Shown piece after piece: positions 26,933-34,823 of a stretch of DNA of 64,000 nt (its first letter is position 1; every line of letters starts with the position of its first letter). A model generated the notes under the pieces. That model saw nothing but the letters and a program-made list of their open reading frames with translations. It had not been told where the DNA came from and did not search any database. The position numbers and the translations under genes are program-made. The DNA comes from Thalassospira indica (GTDB taxonomy: Bacteria > Pseudomonadota > Alphaproteobacteria > Rhodospirillales > Thalassospiraceae), in contig NZ_CP031555.1 of assembly GCF_003403095.1 (NCBI RefSeq), positions 2,398,001 through 2,462,000 of the forward strand, in the 5' to 3' direction.

Positions 26933-26970
26933 AAAGAACGGGCAGCGCCGTGTTGGGCTGCCCGTTCTTT
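26933..26970. terminator. Bidirectional intrinsic terminator between HAD gene and ggt
   Basis: A 14-bp perfect stem (AAAGAACGGGCAGC / GCTGCCCGTTCTTT) with a 10-nt loop, with A/T runs on both sides, lies between two convergent genes and can serve both strands. Confidence 0.88.
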
Positions 26971-26988
26971 TCTTTACGCAGGATGTCT

Positions 26989-28794
26989 TTATTCACCAAC
27001 CACAATGCCTTCGCGGCGGGAATCAGCCCCGCCAATCAGGCCGTCTTCGGTGATCATAATGGCATGAATGCCGGAATTAAGGTCGCGGATATCGGTCTTA
27101 AAGCCCATGCCTTCCAGTGCCGAGGCCAAGTTTTCGGCATCGGTTCCAGCCTCAAGGTCAAAGGTGCCGAACCGGTTGACCAGATGGGGCATGTCGATGG
27201 CGTCCTTGGGCGACATGTTCCAATCAATCATCCCGATAAGCGACTGTGCCACATACCCAATGATGCGCGATCCACCCGGTGAACCAGTGACAATTACCGG
27301 TTTGTCGTCCTTCATCACGATGGTGGGCGCCATGGATGAACGCGGGCGTTTGCCGGGTGCCAAGGCGTTGGCAATCGGGACGCCATCGGAATGGGTCTTG
27401 AACGAGAAATCGGTCAGTTCGTTATTGAGCATAAAGCCGTTCACCATCAGGCGTGAACCAAAGCCGTTTTCAATGGTGGTCGTCATCGAAACCGCATTGC
27501 CATAGATATCAACGATCGAGAAATGGCTGGTGCTTGGCAGTTCAATCGCTTCGTCGTCGGCCAATTTCATGGCGTGGCTAAAGCTCGGCATGCCGGGTTC
27601 GACGGTTTCAAGCGCGGTGTCCCTATCAAGCAGTTTGGATCGTTCCGCCAAATAGGTTTTATCAAGCAATCCTGTCAATGGCATCGGGACAAAATCAATA
27701 TCGGCCATGTAGCGCCCGCGATCTGCAAATGCCAAACGCGATGCATCGCCGATCAAACGCCAGCTTTGTGCAGAACTGGGGCCCATCGCGGCGATATCAT
27801 ATGGCTCAAGCAGTCCAAGGATCTGCCCAACCGTCAGCGCCCCCGAAGAAGGCGGTCCCATGCCGCACACATCATGATCGCGATACTCGATACAGACGGC
27901 CGGGCGTTCCTTGACGTGATACGTGGCGAAATCGGCAAGTGACAGGACACCGGGGTTCCAACTGGCACCCTTAACCTTGTCGACAATGTCCTGGGCGATC
28001 TGACCCTGATAGAAATTCACGGTTCCGTTGACCGCCAGATCTTGCAGGGTCTTGGCATATTTCGGATTGCGAAGGAGCGTACCAGCAGCAAGTGGCGCAC
28101 CATCCTTGTCAAAGAAATAACCCTCGGCCTCGGGATCGCGTGAGAGTTTTTCCTGATCATCAGCGATCAAGGCAGCAAGACGCGGAGAAACTTCAAAGCC
28201 CGTCGTGGCGATATCAATTGCCGGATCGAACAGGCTATTCCAAGGAAGTTGCCCCCACTTTTCGTGTGCCGTCTTCATCAGGGCAGGGGTGCCGGGCGTG
28301 CCAACCGATCTGCCGCCGACAACCGCATCATAAAACTTAAGCGGTTCACCGTTTTCATCCTGGAATAGCGTCGGCGTTGCGTTCAGTGGGGCGGTTTCGC
28401 GGCCATCAAGCGTGGTCAGCTTTCCACTAGCTGCATCGAAATAAACCAAAAATGCGCCGCCCCCAAGCCCGGATGATTGTGGCTCGACAAGGCCAAGCAT
28501 GGTCTGAATGGTGACCATCGCATCGATGGCGTTGCCACCAGATCGCAAGATATTAGCACCTGCCTCAACTGCCAGCGGGTTGGCAGCACTGATCATCCAG
28601 TTGCTGGCAGTGGCGGCCTTGCGCATTTCGGACGAGGAACCGGCCGTGCTTGCCTCAGGCGCAACGGCGTCTGTTGTTTGTTGGGCAACAGCACCTTGGC
28701 CAACGAAGGCGCATAAGCCCGCAGCGATAAGGGTTGCCAGAAGCCTTGGGCGTGGTTTGACTGTTTCGAAAGATACAGGAGCGTTAAGGGGCAT
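26989..28794 (-). CDS. ggt: Gamma-glutamyltransferase (glutathione hydrolase)
   Basis: A 601-residue periplasmic proenzyme that cleaves gamma-glutamyl bonds of glutathione and transfers the glutamyl group. A signal peptide covers about residues 1-37 (basic start, hydrophobic LLATLIAAGLCAFVGQG, cleavage near AVAQ). The precursor is expected to self-cleave before Thr422 in the STSHFSIVD motif, equivalent to the catalytic Thr391 of the E. coli enzyme, giving large and small subunits. Further marks are SGLGGGAFLVYFD and the small-subunit KRPRSSMAPTIV and GSPGGSRII segments, the latter forming the oxyanion region. The length is normal and the gene appears monocistronic. Confidence 0.95.
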   Translation of the reverse strand: MPLNAPVSFETVKPRPRLLATLIAAGLCAFVGQGAVAQQTTDAVAPEASTAGSSSEMRKAATASNWMISAANPLAVEAGANILRSGGNAIDAMVTIQTMLGLVEPQSSGLGGGAFLVYFDAASGKLTTLDGRETAPLNATPTLFQDENGEPLKFYDAVVGGRSVGTPGTPALMKTAHEKWGQLPWNSLFDPAIDIATTGFEVSPRLAALIADDQEKLSRDPEAEGYFFDKDGAPLAAGTLLRNPKYAKTLQDLAVNGTVNFYQGQIAQDIVDKVKGASWNPGVLSLADFATYHVKERPAVCIEYRDHDVCGMGPPSSGALTVGQILGLLEPYDIAAMGPSSAQSWRLIGDASRLAFADRGRYMADIDFVPMPLTGLLDKTYLAERSKLLDRDTALETVEPGMPSFSHAMKLADDEAIELPSTSHFSIVDIYGNAVSMTTTIENGFGSRLMVNGFMLNNELTDFSFKTHSDGVPIANALAPGKRPRSSMAPTIVMKDDKPVIVTGSPGGSRIIGYVAQSLIGMIDWNMSPKDAIDMPHLVNRFGTFDLEAGTDAENLASALEGMGFKTDIRDLNSGIHAIMITEDGLIGGADSRREGIVVGE

Positions 28795-28845
28795 GTTCCA
28801 GACCTTTTATTTTGTTTGGCGGGGTATTTTGTTTGTCGGGGCGCT

Positions 28846-28882
28846 CAAAAGCAAACACCCGCATCGTGGCAGATGCGGGTGC
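28846..28882 (-). terminator. Intrinsic terminator after alpha/beta hydrolase gene
   Basis: On the minus strand CACCCGCATC and GATGCGGGTG form a 10-bp perfect stem with a 6-nt loop, followed by a T-rich stretch. It lies about 30 bases after the hydrolase stop codon. Confidence 0.75.
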
Positions 28883-28913
28883 AAATGTGCAGTAAAAATC
28901 CAGTGTAGGTTGC

Positions 28914-29750
28914 CTAGGCCGCTGTCTTGTTACCTTTGCTGCGCTGTTGGCTAACGAGCTTGACCTGTAGCCATTCCAGTATGGTTTCGGCGACCTTTTC
29001 CCAGTTTTGATCGAGCATCATCGCGTGGTGGATGTCGTCAATCAGGGCATAATCCGCGCCATAGCGCTTGGCTGTGTGGTGGATCAGCTCGCTCTGGATG
29101 ATTTCATCGTCGCGTGCGCCCATGACCAGCATGGCTGGCGCTTCATCCTTCGTCAGGAAGATCGGATTGGCGCCCATCATGTCCGTAATCGCCCGTTGGC
29201 TTTCTGTTTCGAGCCGCCCGAAATAGATCATGCCTTCATCTTCGGCGATATCAGGCGACAGCATCGCACGCCCCAGACGTTCACGAAGCAGGGTATGGGG
29301 GCCAATGGCCTGAAGCCAGAACATATGGAAAAACAGATCGGGCTGGGCCATTGCCATCATCGCATTGCTGGCAATGAGGCCTTCTGGCGGGACTGAGGCC
29401 ATCAGGACGGCGGCCTCGGCACTGTGGCGTTCGAGATATTTCTGAATGACATAGCCGCCCATCGAATGACCAATCAGCACCGGCTTCTTGCCAAGGGTCT
29501 CGACAACCTCTTCAAGGTCTTCGACGTAATCGTCAATGGATGCAAGGCTGCGCAGTTCACGACCGCCACTTCCGCCATGGCCGCGCAAGGAAAACGCCAC
29601 GGTCTCAAAGCCGCGATCTGCAAACCAGGTCAGGAAATGTTCGTTCCAGCACCACGCTCCGGTATAGGCGCCATGTACAAACACCAATGGATGTTTACTT
29701 TTGGGTTTGCCTGTCGGGCTGCGACGGAAAATCTCCAATTCGGGACTCAT
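28914..29750 (-). CDS. Alpha/beta hydrolase
   Basis: A 278-residue serine hydrolase of the alpha/beta fold. The oxyanion-hole motif LVFVHGAYTG is at about residues 22-31. The nucleophile elbow is GHSMGG with Ser96. The acid is probably in VMGARDDEII, and the catalytic histidine in IDDIHHAMML. This resembles lysophospholipase or carboxylesterase-type enzymes; the substrate cannot be assigned. The ATG at 29750 is preceded on the minus strand by AGGAGG with suitable spacing; an upstream open extension has no similarity. No signal peptide. It is divergent from the Crp/Fnr regulator. Confidence 0.88.
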   Translation of the reverse strand: MSPELEIFRRSPTGKPKSKHPLVFVHGAYTGAWCWNEHFLTWFADRGFETVAFSLRGHGGSGGRELRSLASIDDYVEDLEEVVETLGKKPVLIGHSMGGYVIQKYLERHSAEAAVLMASVPPEGLIASNAMMAMAQPDLFFHMFWLQAIGPHTLLRERLGRAMLSPDIAEDEGMIYFGRLETESQRAITDMMGANPIFLTKDEAPAMLVMGARDDEIIQSELIHHTAKRYGADYALIDDIHHAMMLDQNWEKVAETILEWLQVKLVSQQRSKGNKTAA

Positions 29751-29995
29751 GGCCTGCCTCCTCGCGATGCGGGATCGATGCAAATATATGCCTTGATTAA
29801 AAAGAACTCGATTATGTTCGCACATGCAGCATAATCTTGTCCAATCACATGTGGGAGTCCGACTTTGGTTTGGCAATGATTGTCAGTCTGAAGTTGTTTG
29901 CTTATGATTGCGTCCGGGACAGTAAAAGATGTGAGGGAACGCAGGGGGTCTGTGCTCCGGACACTAACAACACCGTAGTGAGAAGCTTGGGGGAT

Positions 29996-30676
29996 ATGGT
30001 TAAATTATCAGTGGTCGGCATTTTCGCGGATCTCGATGAGAGCGCGATTGCAGACGTCGAACGCCACGTCAACCGAAAGACGTTTGCGGCCGGGACGCAA
30101 ATTATCGAACCGGAATCAGATAGTTCGGACGTTTACCTGATTTTGTCCGGGCGGGTACGGATCGTTAATTACTCGCTTTCGGGGCGTGAAATCACCCTTG
30201 AGGAAATCGGGGCGGGCGGCTGTGTCGGCCAACTTTCTGCCATTGATGGGCAGCCGCGTTCGGCCTGTGTGATTGCGGTTGACGATACCAGTGTCGGTAT
30301 TTTAAGCCCGGCCAACTTTGAAAAGGTCGTCAAAAATCACCCGTCAGTCGCCTGGAACGTAATCAGCGAACTGGCCAGAATTGTGAGGAACTCCACCCGA
30401 AGAATTGTTGATGTCAGCACACTTGGCGCCAACGAACGCGTCGTGGCGGAAATTTTGCGCCGTGCCAACAATGTTTGTGACGATAACGGCTCGGCACTTT
30501 TGTCACCCGTTCCGGTTCATTCCGAGGTCGCCGGGCGCGTCAGCACATCGCGTGAAACCGTTGCACGCGTCATGAGCACACTTGGCCGTCGCCAACTGGT
30601 GACAAAGGTTGAGACCGGTCTTTTCGTTCCGGATGTGCGCCGACTTGAAGAATTCCTAAGTGAGTCAATTCATTAG
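29996..30676 (+). CDS. Crp/Fnr-family transcriptional regulator
   Basis: A 226-residue DNA-binding regulator. The N-terminal cyclic-nucleotide-binding-like beta barrel (about 10-125) includes AGTQIIEPESDSSDVYLILSG, spread over two strands, and GAGGCVGQLSAIDGQPRSA, a typical phosphate-cassette region. The C-terminal winged helix (about 150-225) has EVAGRVSTSRETVARVMSTL as recognition unit. No N-terminal cysteine cluster is present, so it is Crp-like rather than an oxygen-sensing FNR. The RSA in the cassette is compatible with cAMP binding but does not prove it. The ATG at 29996 follows a GGGGGA box. A perfect CRP-like palindrome lies 31 bases after its stop codon. Confidence 0.9.
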   Translation: MVKLSVVGIFADLDESAIADVERHVNRKTFAAGTQIIEPESDSSDVYLILSGRVRIVNYSLSGREITLEEIGAGGCVGQLSAIDGQPRSACVIAVDDTSVGILSPANFEKVVKNHPSVAWNVISELARIVRNSTRRIVDVSTLGANERVVAEILRRANNVCDDNGSALLSPVPVHSEVAGRVSTSRETVARVMSTLGRRQLVTKVETGLFVPDVRRLEEFLSESIH

Positions 30677-30706
30677 GTCGTATTTGTATGATTTTTTTTG
30701 TCTTCA

Positions 30707-30722
30707 TGTGACGACTGTCACA
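30707..30722. promoter_or_regulatory. CRP-consensus palindrome
   Basis: TGTGA-CGACTG-TCACA exactly matches the E. coli CRP core consensus TGTGA-N6-TCACA. It lies between the Crp/Fnr-family gene and a strong terminator about 80 bases downstream. The regulator could act on it, but what it controls is unclear. Confidence 0.55.
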
Positions 30723-30803
30723 GAGAAGAGGATGATCGACAGGTAAAGGTATTGGTGTGGCGGACATTTAAATGTTCCGGCACATCTCCCCCAAGAGAGT
30801 TAC

Positions 30804-30836
30804 TGGCCGTACACTTGTTGTACGGCCATTTTTTTT
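30804..30836 (+). terminator. Intrinsic terminator
   Basis: A 9-bp perfect stem TGGCCGTAC / GTACGGCCA with a 7-nt loop is followed by eight T residues. It lies 128 bases after the regulator's stop codon, leaving room for a long 3' UTR or a short separate transcript. Confidence 0.88.
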
Positions 30837-30914
30837 GCGTTTTCGCATGGCGAACGGATTTGTTGATGTCTAATCTGTTCGAAACAACACCACTTCTTTT
30901 TAAGGGAACCTCTG

Positions 30915-31289
30915 ATGCGTATTTCTGTGGTTATGGCCGGACTGAATGGTGCGATGGCGGTTGCGTTGGGGGCGTTTGCCGCCCATGGCATGGCTGGAAG
31001 CGAAATGGATTATGCACGCGGCCTGGTCGAGAAGGGCGCGCATTATCAGCTCGTGCATGCTGTTGCCCTGGCCGCAATTGCCGGTCTGGTTCATCATGTG
31101 CCCGATGAGAAGTTCCTGCGCATTGCCGCCTATGCAATGCTTGTCGGGATCATTTTCTTCTGCGGGTCTTTGTACGCCATTGCCTTTGGCGGCATTTCTG
31201 CGTTTGGTGCAGTGGCCCCGATTGGCGGTTTTGCCTTTATTGGTGGCTGGTTGCTGCTTGCTGCGGCGGGATACAGACGCTTTGGGTGA
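30915..31289 (+). CDS. DUF423 small membrane protein
   Basis: A 124-residue integral membrane protein with about four helices. The DUF423 signature is visible in LNGAMAVALGAFAAHG near the N terminus and in the helix 2 region KGAHYQLVHAVALAAI. The C-terminal half has SLYAIAFGGISAFGAVAPIGG (about residues 80-100). The family (E. coli YgdD-like) is widespread and its function is unknown. It starts 78 bases after a terminator, so it needs its own promoter, which I could not identify. A bidirectional terminator separates it from rpmG. Confidence 0.88.
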   Translation: MRISVVMAGLNGAMAVALGAFAAHGMAGSEMDYARGLVEKGAHYQLVHAVALAAIAGLVHHVPDEKFLRIAAYAMLVGIIFFCGSLYAIAFGGISAFGAVAPIGGFAFIGGWLLLAAAGYRRFG

Positions 31290-31338
31290 TATTGTAGGAC
31301 GTGTTGGCATTTAACCTGAAACAGGCAAGTACAAACAA

Positions 31339-31371
31339 AAAAAGACGTGTCCCGAAGGACACGTCTTTTTT
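31339..31371. terminator. Bidirectional intrinsic terminator between DUF423 gene and rpmG
   Basis: A 14-bp stem AAAAAGACGTGTCC / GGACACGTCTTTTT with a CGAA loop has A/T runs on both sides and sits between two convergent genes. Confidence 0.88.
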
Positions 31372-31403
31372 AAATCTTTGCAATCAGATTCCGAAGAACC
31401 AGA

Positions 31404-31571
31404 TTACTTCATTTTCGCTTCTTTGAACACGACGTGCTTACGCACGACCGGGTCGTACTTGCGAAACTGGAATTTCTCGGTGGTATTCCGCGGGTTCTTC
31501 TTAACAACATAGAAGTAACCGGTGTCTGCGGTGCTTACCAACTTTACGAGGATCGAAGCGGGCTTCGCCAT
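31404..31571 (-). CDS. rpmG: 50S ribosomal protein L33
   Basis: A 55-residue basic protein of the large ribosomal subunit, read on the minus strand. The translation begins [18 protein letters not shown] and continues with [20 protein letters not shown] and [16 protein letters not shown], matching bacterial L33 over its full length. The zinc-binding cysteines found in some L33 proteins are absent, so this is the cysteine-free (C-) form. It has its own promoter with a perfect -35 box upstream and a shared bidirectional terminator downstream, so it is a single-gene unit. Confidence 0.95.
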   Translation of the reverse strand: MAKPASILVKLVSTADTGYFYVVKKNPRNTTEKFQFRKYDPVVRKHVVFKEAKMK

Positions 31572-31610
31572 GTCTCTGCATCCTGTGTTCAGGTGTATCT
31601 CAGGCGGCGG

Positions 31611-31638
31611 AACATAAAGGTTATCGGCAGAGTGTCAA
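31611..31638 (-). promoter_or_regulatory. Sigma70-type promoter of rpmG
   Basis: On the minus strand a perfect -35 TTGACA (31633-31638) is followed after 16 bases by TATGTT (31611-31616). The rpmG ATG is about 40 bases further downstream at 31571. Confidence 0.7.
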
Positions 31639-31664
31639 GCCATTTTGGAAAAAAGAATGCAATT

Positions 31665-33296
31665 TTATTGGCTGGCAAAAGTATCGGCGATTTCCTCTTG
31701 TCCGACATAGGCCAGATTCTTGTATTCACGGTTATTTTTCAGCAGCTCAAGTGCAACTTCGACATCAAATGTTTCGCCATTTGTACTGGCCGGACAAACG
31801 CTGCGCAGCTCACGGCGGCTCTTTTCGTCCTGATAGTCCAGCTTACGCCATTTCATCATCACCGAGGCGGTCTCATCACGCTGTGACAGGGCGTTTGCCA
31901 CCTTGTGAATAGCGGTGCTACCTGTGCCCGATTTCGTGCAGATGGCCGGGAAAAGACCGATTCTGTCAAAGGTGTATCCAGAAGGGGCTGTCATGCGCGA
32001 CCAGGTAAAAGTCAATGTGCCATGGTTGGGCAGATCATTGATTGCCTGAACGGACCCCTTGCCAAAGCTTGTGGACCCGATCAGCACGGCACGATGGCGA
32101 TCCTGAAGGGCTGCTGCGACCAGTTCCGCAGACGAGGCTGTACGCCCGTCAATCAGGACAACCAGCGGCGCGCCATTGGTCAAATCGCCGGTTTCTGCCT
32201 TGAATATGTGACGTGCGGCTGTGACACGGGAAAATGTCTTTCCGATCGGACCATCGGCCAGAAACAGGTCAGCCACGGCAACGCCTTGTTGCAGGAGTCC
32301 GCCACGGTTTCCACGAAGGTCGAGAATAACACCGTGAAGGCCACCATCATAAAGTTTCGCCTTCATGATGCTGTCGGCAAGCGTTGACGCGGTTGCCGAG
32401 TTGAAGCTGCTGACACGCGCAATCAGGATATTGTCACGGACATCATCGAATACTGTCCGGTCAATCACCCGTTCACGCAGTATCTCCATCGGGGTGATGG
32501 CGTTGCTTTTGGCTGCATTCACCTCAAGCAGGACAGATGTTCCTTCTTCGCCATGCAGCAGGTCTGCAGCATAGCGACTGGCTTTGCCATACATGTCCTC
32601 GCCATTGACCGTCAGGATCTGATCGCCGGGATGCAGTCCGGCACGCGCAGCCGGGCTTTCCGCATGAACAAGTTTGACAACAGGGTAACCACTTCCGCCA
32701 ACGACACGAACGCCGATGCCAATGTAGCCGTCACGACGGTTGCGCGCGTTTTCTGCACGTACCGGCCCCTCATAGCGGCTGTAACGGTCCAGATTGCGGA
32801 TTGCGCCACTGATCAGGGCAGACTCGACGTCTTTGGTGTCCGTGCTGCGCAGTTTGGCCGAATGTGCCCGGTATCTTGCCAATCCGGTGAGCGTGATTTC
32901 GGACCAGATCTGAAGATTTTCGTGATCCGCCATGACGTCGGATGACGCCGGCAGGGCAATTTTGCCGACCGTTCGGTCATCATATTGCAAGACCAGATCA
33001 GTCGGGGTGATGTCGACGCGAATGTTTTCGTCAATCGATGAGAGCCCATCAAGGGTGCTCACCAGGATCTGCTCACGGCTGATCGGATCGATATAGCGGG
33101 TTGCGACAAGTTCGATTGTTTGAGAAATCAGTTCGCGCGTTTGTGGGTCATCAGGGGAGGTCACAGCCATCCTGTCGGAACTGGCACAGGCAGCCTGCAA
33201 TACACATAACCCGACTGCAACACAGATGCGCCGCAAACGTCGCACTCCTGCGTCGGGATTGTCATATGTATTCTGTGCTACGCGAAGTGCGACCAA
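31665..33296 (-). CDS. S41-family carboxyl-terminal processing protease, lipoprotein
   Basis: A protease of up to 543 residues that trims C termini of envelope proteins. The signal sequence ends in the lipobox LQAAC (Cys37), so it is probably a periplasm-facing lipoprotein. A PDZ domain follows at about 190-270 (GIGVRVVGGSGYPVVKLVHA, LHPGDQILTVNGEDM). The S41 catalytic domain has ILDLRGNRGGLLQQGV, then the nucleophile serine in TASSAELVAAAL and the lysine base in SFGKGSVQAI. A TTG at 33236 preceded by AGGAG would give a tighter signal peptide and may be the true start. No clear terminator follows. Confidence 0.9.
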   Translation of the reverse strand: MVALRVAQNTYDNPDAGVRRLRRICVAVGLCVLQAACASSDRMAVTSPDDPQTRELISQTIELVATRYIDPISREQILVSTLDGLSSIDENIRVDITPTDLVLQYDDRTVGKIALPASSDVMADHENLQIWSEITLTGLARYRAHSAKLRSTDTKDVESALISGAIRNLDRYSRYEGPVRAENARNRRDGYIGIGVRVVGGSGYPVVKLVHAESPAARAGLHPGDQILTVNGEDMYGKASRYAADLLHGEEGTSVLLEVNAAKSNAITPMEILRERVIDRTVFDDVRDNILIARVSSFNSATASTLADSIMKAKLYDGGLHGVILDLRGNRGGLLQQGVAVADLFLADGPIGKTFSRVTAARHIFKAETGDLTNGAPLVVLIDGRTASSAELVAAALQDRHRAVLIGSTSFGKGSVQAINDLPNHGTLTFTWSRMTAPSGYTFDRIGLFPAICTKSGTGSTAIHKVANALSQRDETASVMMKWRKLDYQDEKSRRELRSVCPASTNGETFDVEVALELLKNNREYKNLAYVGQEEIADTFASQ

Positions 33297-33344
33297 TTAA
33301 ACAATCCGGTTAATTCAGGCGAGATAACCTACACATTCTACTGG

Positions 33345-33364
33345 AAAAATTGGCATTCTGCCAA
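33345..33364 (-). terminator. Short intrinsic terminator after DUF983 gene
   Basis: On the minus strand TTGGCA-GAA-TGCCAA is followed by five T residues, beginning four bases after the DUF983 stop codon. Confidence 0.6.
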
Positions 33365-33367
33365 CGA

Positions 33368-33772
33368 CTATCCTTTGATGCGCATGGCCCATTGAGTGCC
33401 AAGAACAGCCCCTTTGATAAAGGGCAAAAAGCCAAGGCATAATGCGACTGTGGCCGGAAGCCAGATCGAAAGTTGCAACGCCATGGACGGGCTGAAATTC
33501 TGCTCCATCGCCAAGGCACCCGGAACCACGATGTGTCCGACCAGAAAGATCGTGAAGTAGGGTGGGGCATCATCACAACGATATTCACCGATCGGGTGAT
33601 TGCAAACATCACACTCGGAACGAAGCTTCAGATAGCCGCCAAAAGCAAAACCGTGCCCGCAATTCGGGCATTTGCGGCGAAATCCGCGACGCAAACCGGT
33701 CATCAGTCGACCGCTGCTTTGGTTGCTGGTGGTGGCATTTGTTTCGGGAGAAATATCGTGTGGGGCATTCAT
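33368..33772 (-). CDS. DUF983 zinc-ribbon membrane protein
   Basis: A 134-residue protein of the DUF983 family. A zinc-ribbon-like module is formed by RKCPNCGHGFAF and CDVCNHPIGEY (two CxxC pairs, about residues 35-66). The DDAPPYFTIFLVGHIVVPG motif, diagnostic for DUF983, leads into the first of two membrane helices; the second is about 100-125. The function is unknown; in many alphaproteobacteria the gene lies near cytochrome oxidase or nudix genes, which are not seen here. It is divergent from the Hpt gene and downstream of the S41 gene's promoter region. Confidence 0.87.
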   Translation of the reverse strand: MNAPHDISPETNATTSNQSSGRLMTGLRRGFRRKCPNCGHGFAFGGYLKLRSECDVCNHPIGEYRCDDAPPYFTIFLVGHIVVPGALAMEQNFSPSMALQLSIWLPATVALCLGFLPFIKGAVLGTQWAMRIKG

Positions 33773-33960
33773 GTATAAAATTAACTCCTGTCATATCTCA
33801 GCGCCCTCTTGATCCGTGTGGCGAAAACAGGCATTGAGACTGTACGCCATCATCATGATGTTCGGTTGCGCAAGCAAGTAAAATCGGCCATGCCTATTCA
33901 CCTCAGGGGCGTATATAGGGTCACATTTGCTTGATCGAACAGTTGCCAAGGGAGTGCCCA

Positions 33961-34743
33961 GTGGGAAGTGCAGACGCAGTCATTGCCGGTCTGAAACAGG
34001 ACTTCATTGAGGACACGATCGAACGCATTGATCGTATTGAAACCACGATTGATCGTGTCGCCGGCGGAATGGACGAAGCCGGACCGGGAATTGCCGAACT
34101 GCGGCGCGAAGCGCACACTGTCAAAGGACTTGCCGGATCATTCGGCTTCCCGCTGGTGGGCGCGATTGCGCATCGGCTTGAAGATTATATTGCCGAACTG
34201 AGCGAAATTGATGATCTCGAAGCTGCATCGCTGGTGGATTTCACCAGCTGGATCCGCGAAATCATCGAAAGTGGCACCAACCCCCAGGCCGAAGAAGAAA
34301 CCCGTATTCTGCGTTCCCTGCCGACCCGCAGTGCCAAGGCCGATGAGCAGGGTGATGCATCCGAAGTTGCGGTTGCGCAGGATAAGGAAGTCCTTCTGGT
34401 CACCGCGACCGCTGTTCAGGGGCATTTTTTGCAGCGTGCACTGCGTGAAAAGGGTTTTCGCACCATCACGGCCCGTTCGGCTGTCGAGGCGTTCGAAACG
34501 GTGGTTCAATCGCGCCCGGATGCCGTCATTACCGCGGCTGTGCTTGATGGGCTTAGTGGGATCGAACTGATCCGTGCCTTGGCAGCGATGAAAACCCTGT
34601 CAGACAAAAAGCTTGGTCTGTTGACGAGTTTCGATGCGTCGCATCCCGATCTTGAAGGCCTGCCTGAAAACGTTGCGATCATCAGCAACAAGGGCAAGCA
34701 AACCGCTGAACATCTGGCGAAATTCATCGAAACCATGCTCTGA
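33961..34743 (+). CDS. Hpt-domain protein with a degenerate receiver domain
   Basis: A 260-residue cytosolic signalling protein. Residues about 1-105 form a histidine phosphotransfer domain with the phosphorylatable His52 in REAHTVKGLAGSFG. An acidic linker follows. Residues 141-260 have the strand-helix pattern of a CheY-like receiver (KEVLLVTATAVQGHFLQRAL, RPDAVITAAVLDGLSGIELI). The phospho-acceptor position is Ala192 and the acidic pair is replaced by Thr148-Ala149, so this domain should not accept phosphate. The start is GTG 33961, supported by AAGGGAG six bases upstream; a TTG at 33931 is less likely. A relay partner is not encoded nearby. Confidence 0.82.
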   Translation: MGSADAVIAGLKQDFIEDTIERIDRIETTIDRVAGGMDEAGPGIAELRREAHTVKGLAGSFGFPLVGAIAHRLEDYIAELSEIDDLEAASLVDFTSWIREIIESGTNPQAEEETRILRSLPTRSAKADEQGDASEVAVAQDKEVLLVTATAVQGHFLQRALREKGFRTITARSAVEAFETVVQSRPDAVITAAVLDGLSGIELIRALAAMKTLSDKKLGLLTSFDASHPDLEGLPENVAIISNKGKQTAEHLAKFIETML

Positions 34744-34772
34744 GCCTTTGGTGGAGCGTTGGTATCGAAAAG

Positions 34773-34800
34773 AAAAAGGCGGCCATATCGGCCGCCTTTG
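34773..34800. terminator. Bidirectional intrinsic terminator between Hpt gene and rnr
   Basis: A 10-bp perfect stem AAAGGCGGCC / GGCCGCCTTT with a 5-nt loop lies between convergent genes; A-rich and T-rich flanks let it serve both strands. Confidence 0.8.
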
Positions 34801-34823
34801 GTTGTTTGTGTTGGCAGTTCGGT

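Noticed and set aside
30698..31108. Open frame of 136 codons overlapping the DUF423 gene
   Set aside because: It runs through the strong terminator at 30804-30836 and overlaps the well-supported DUF423 gene in another frame.
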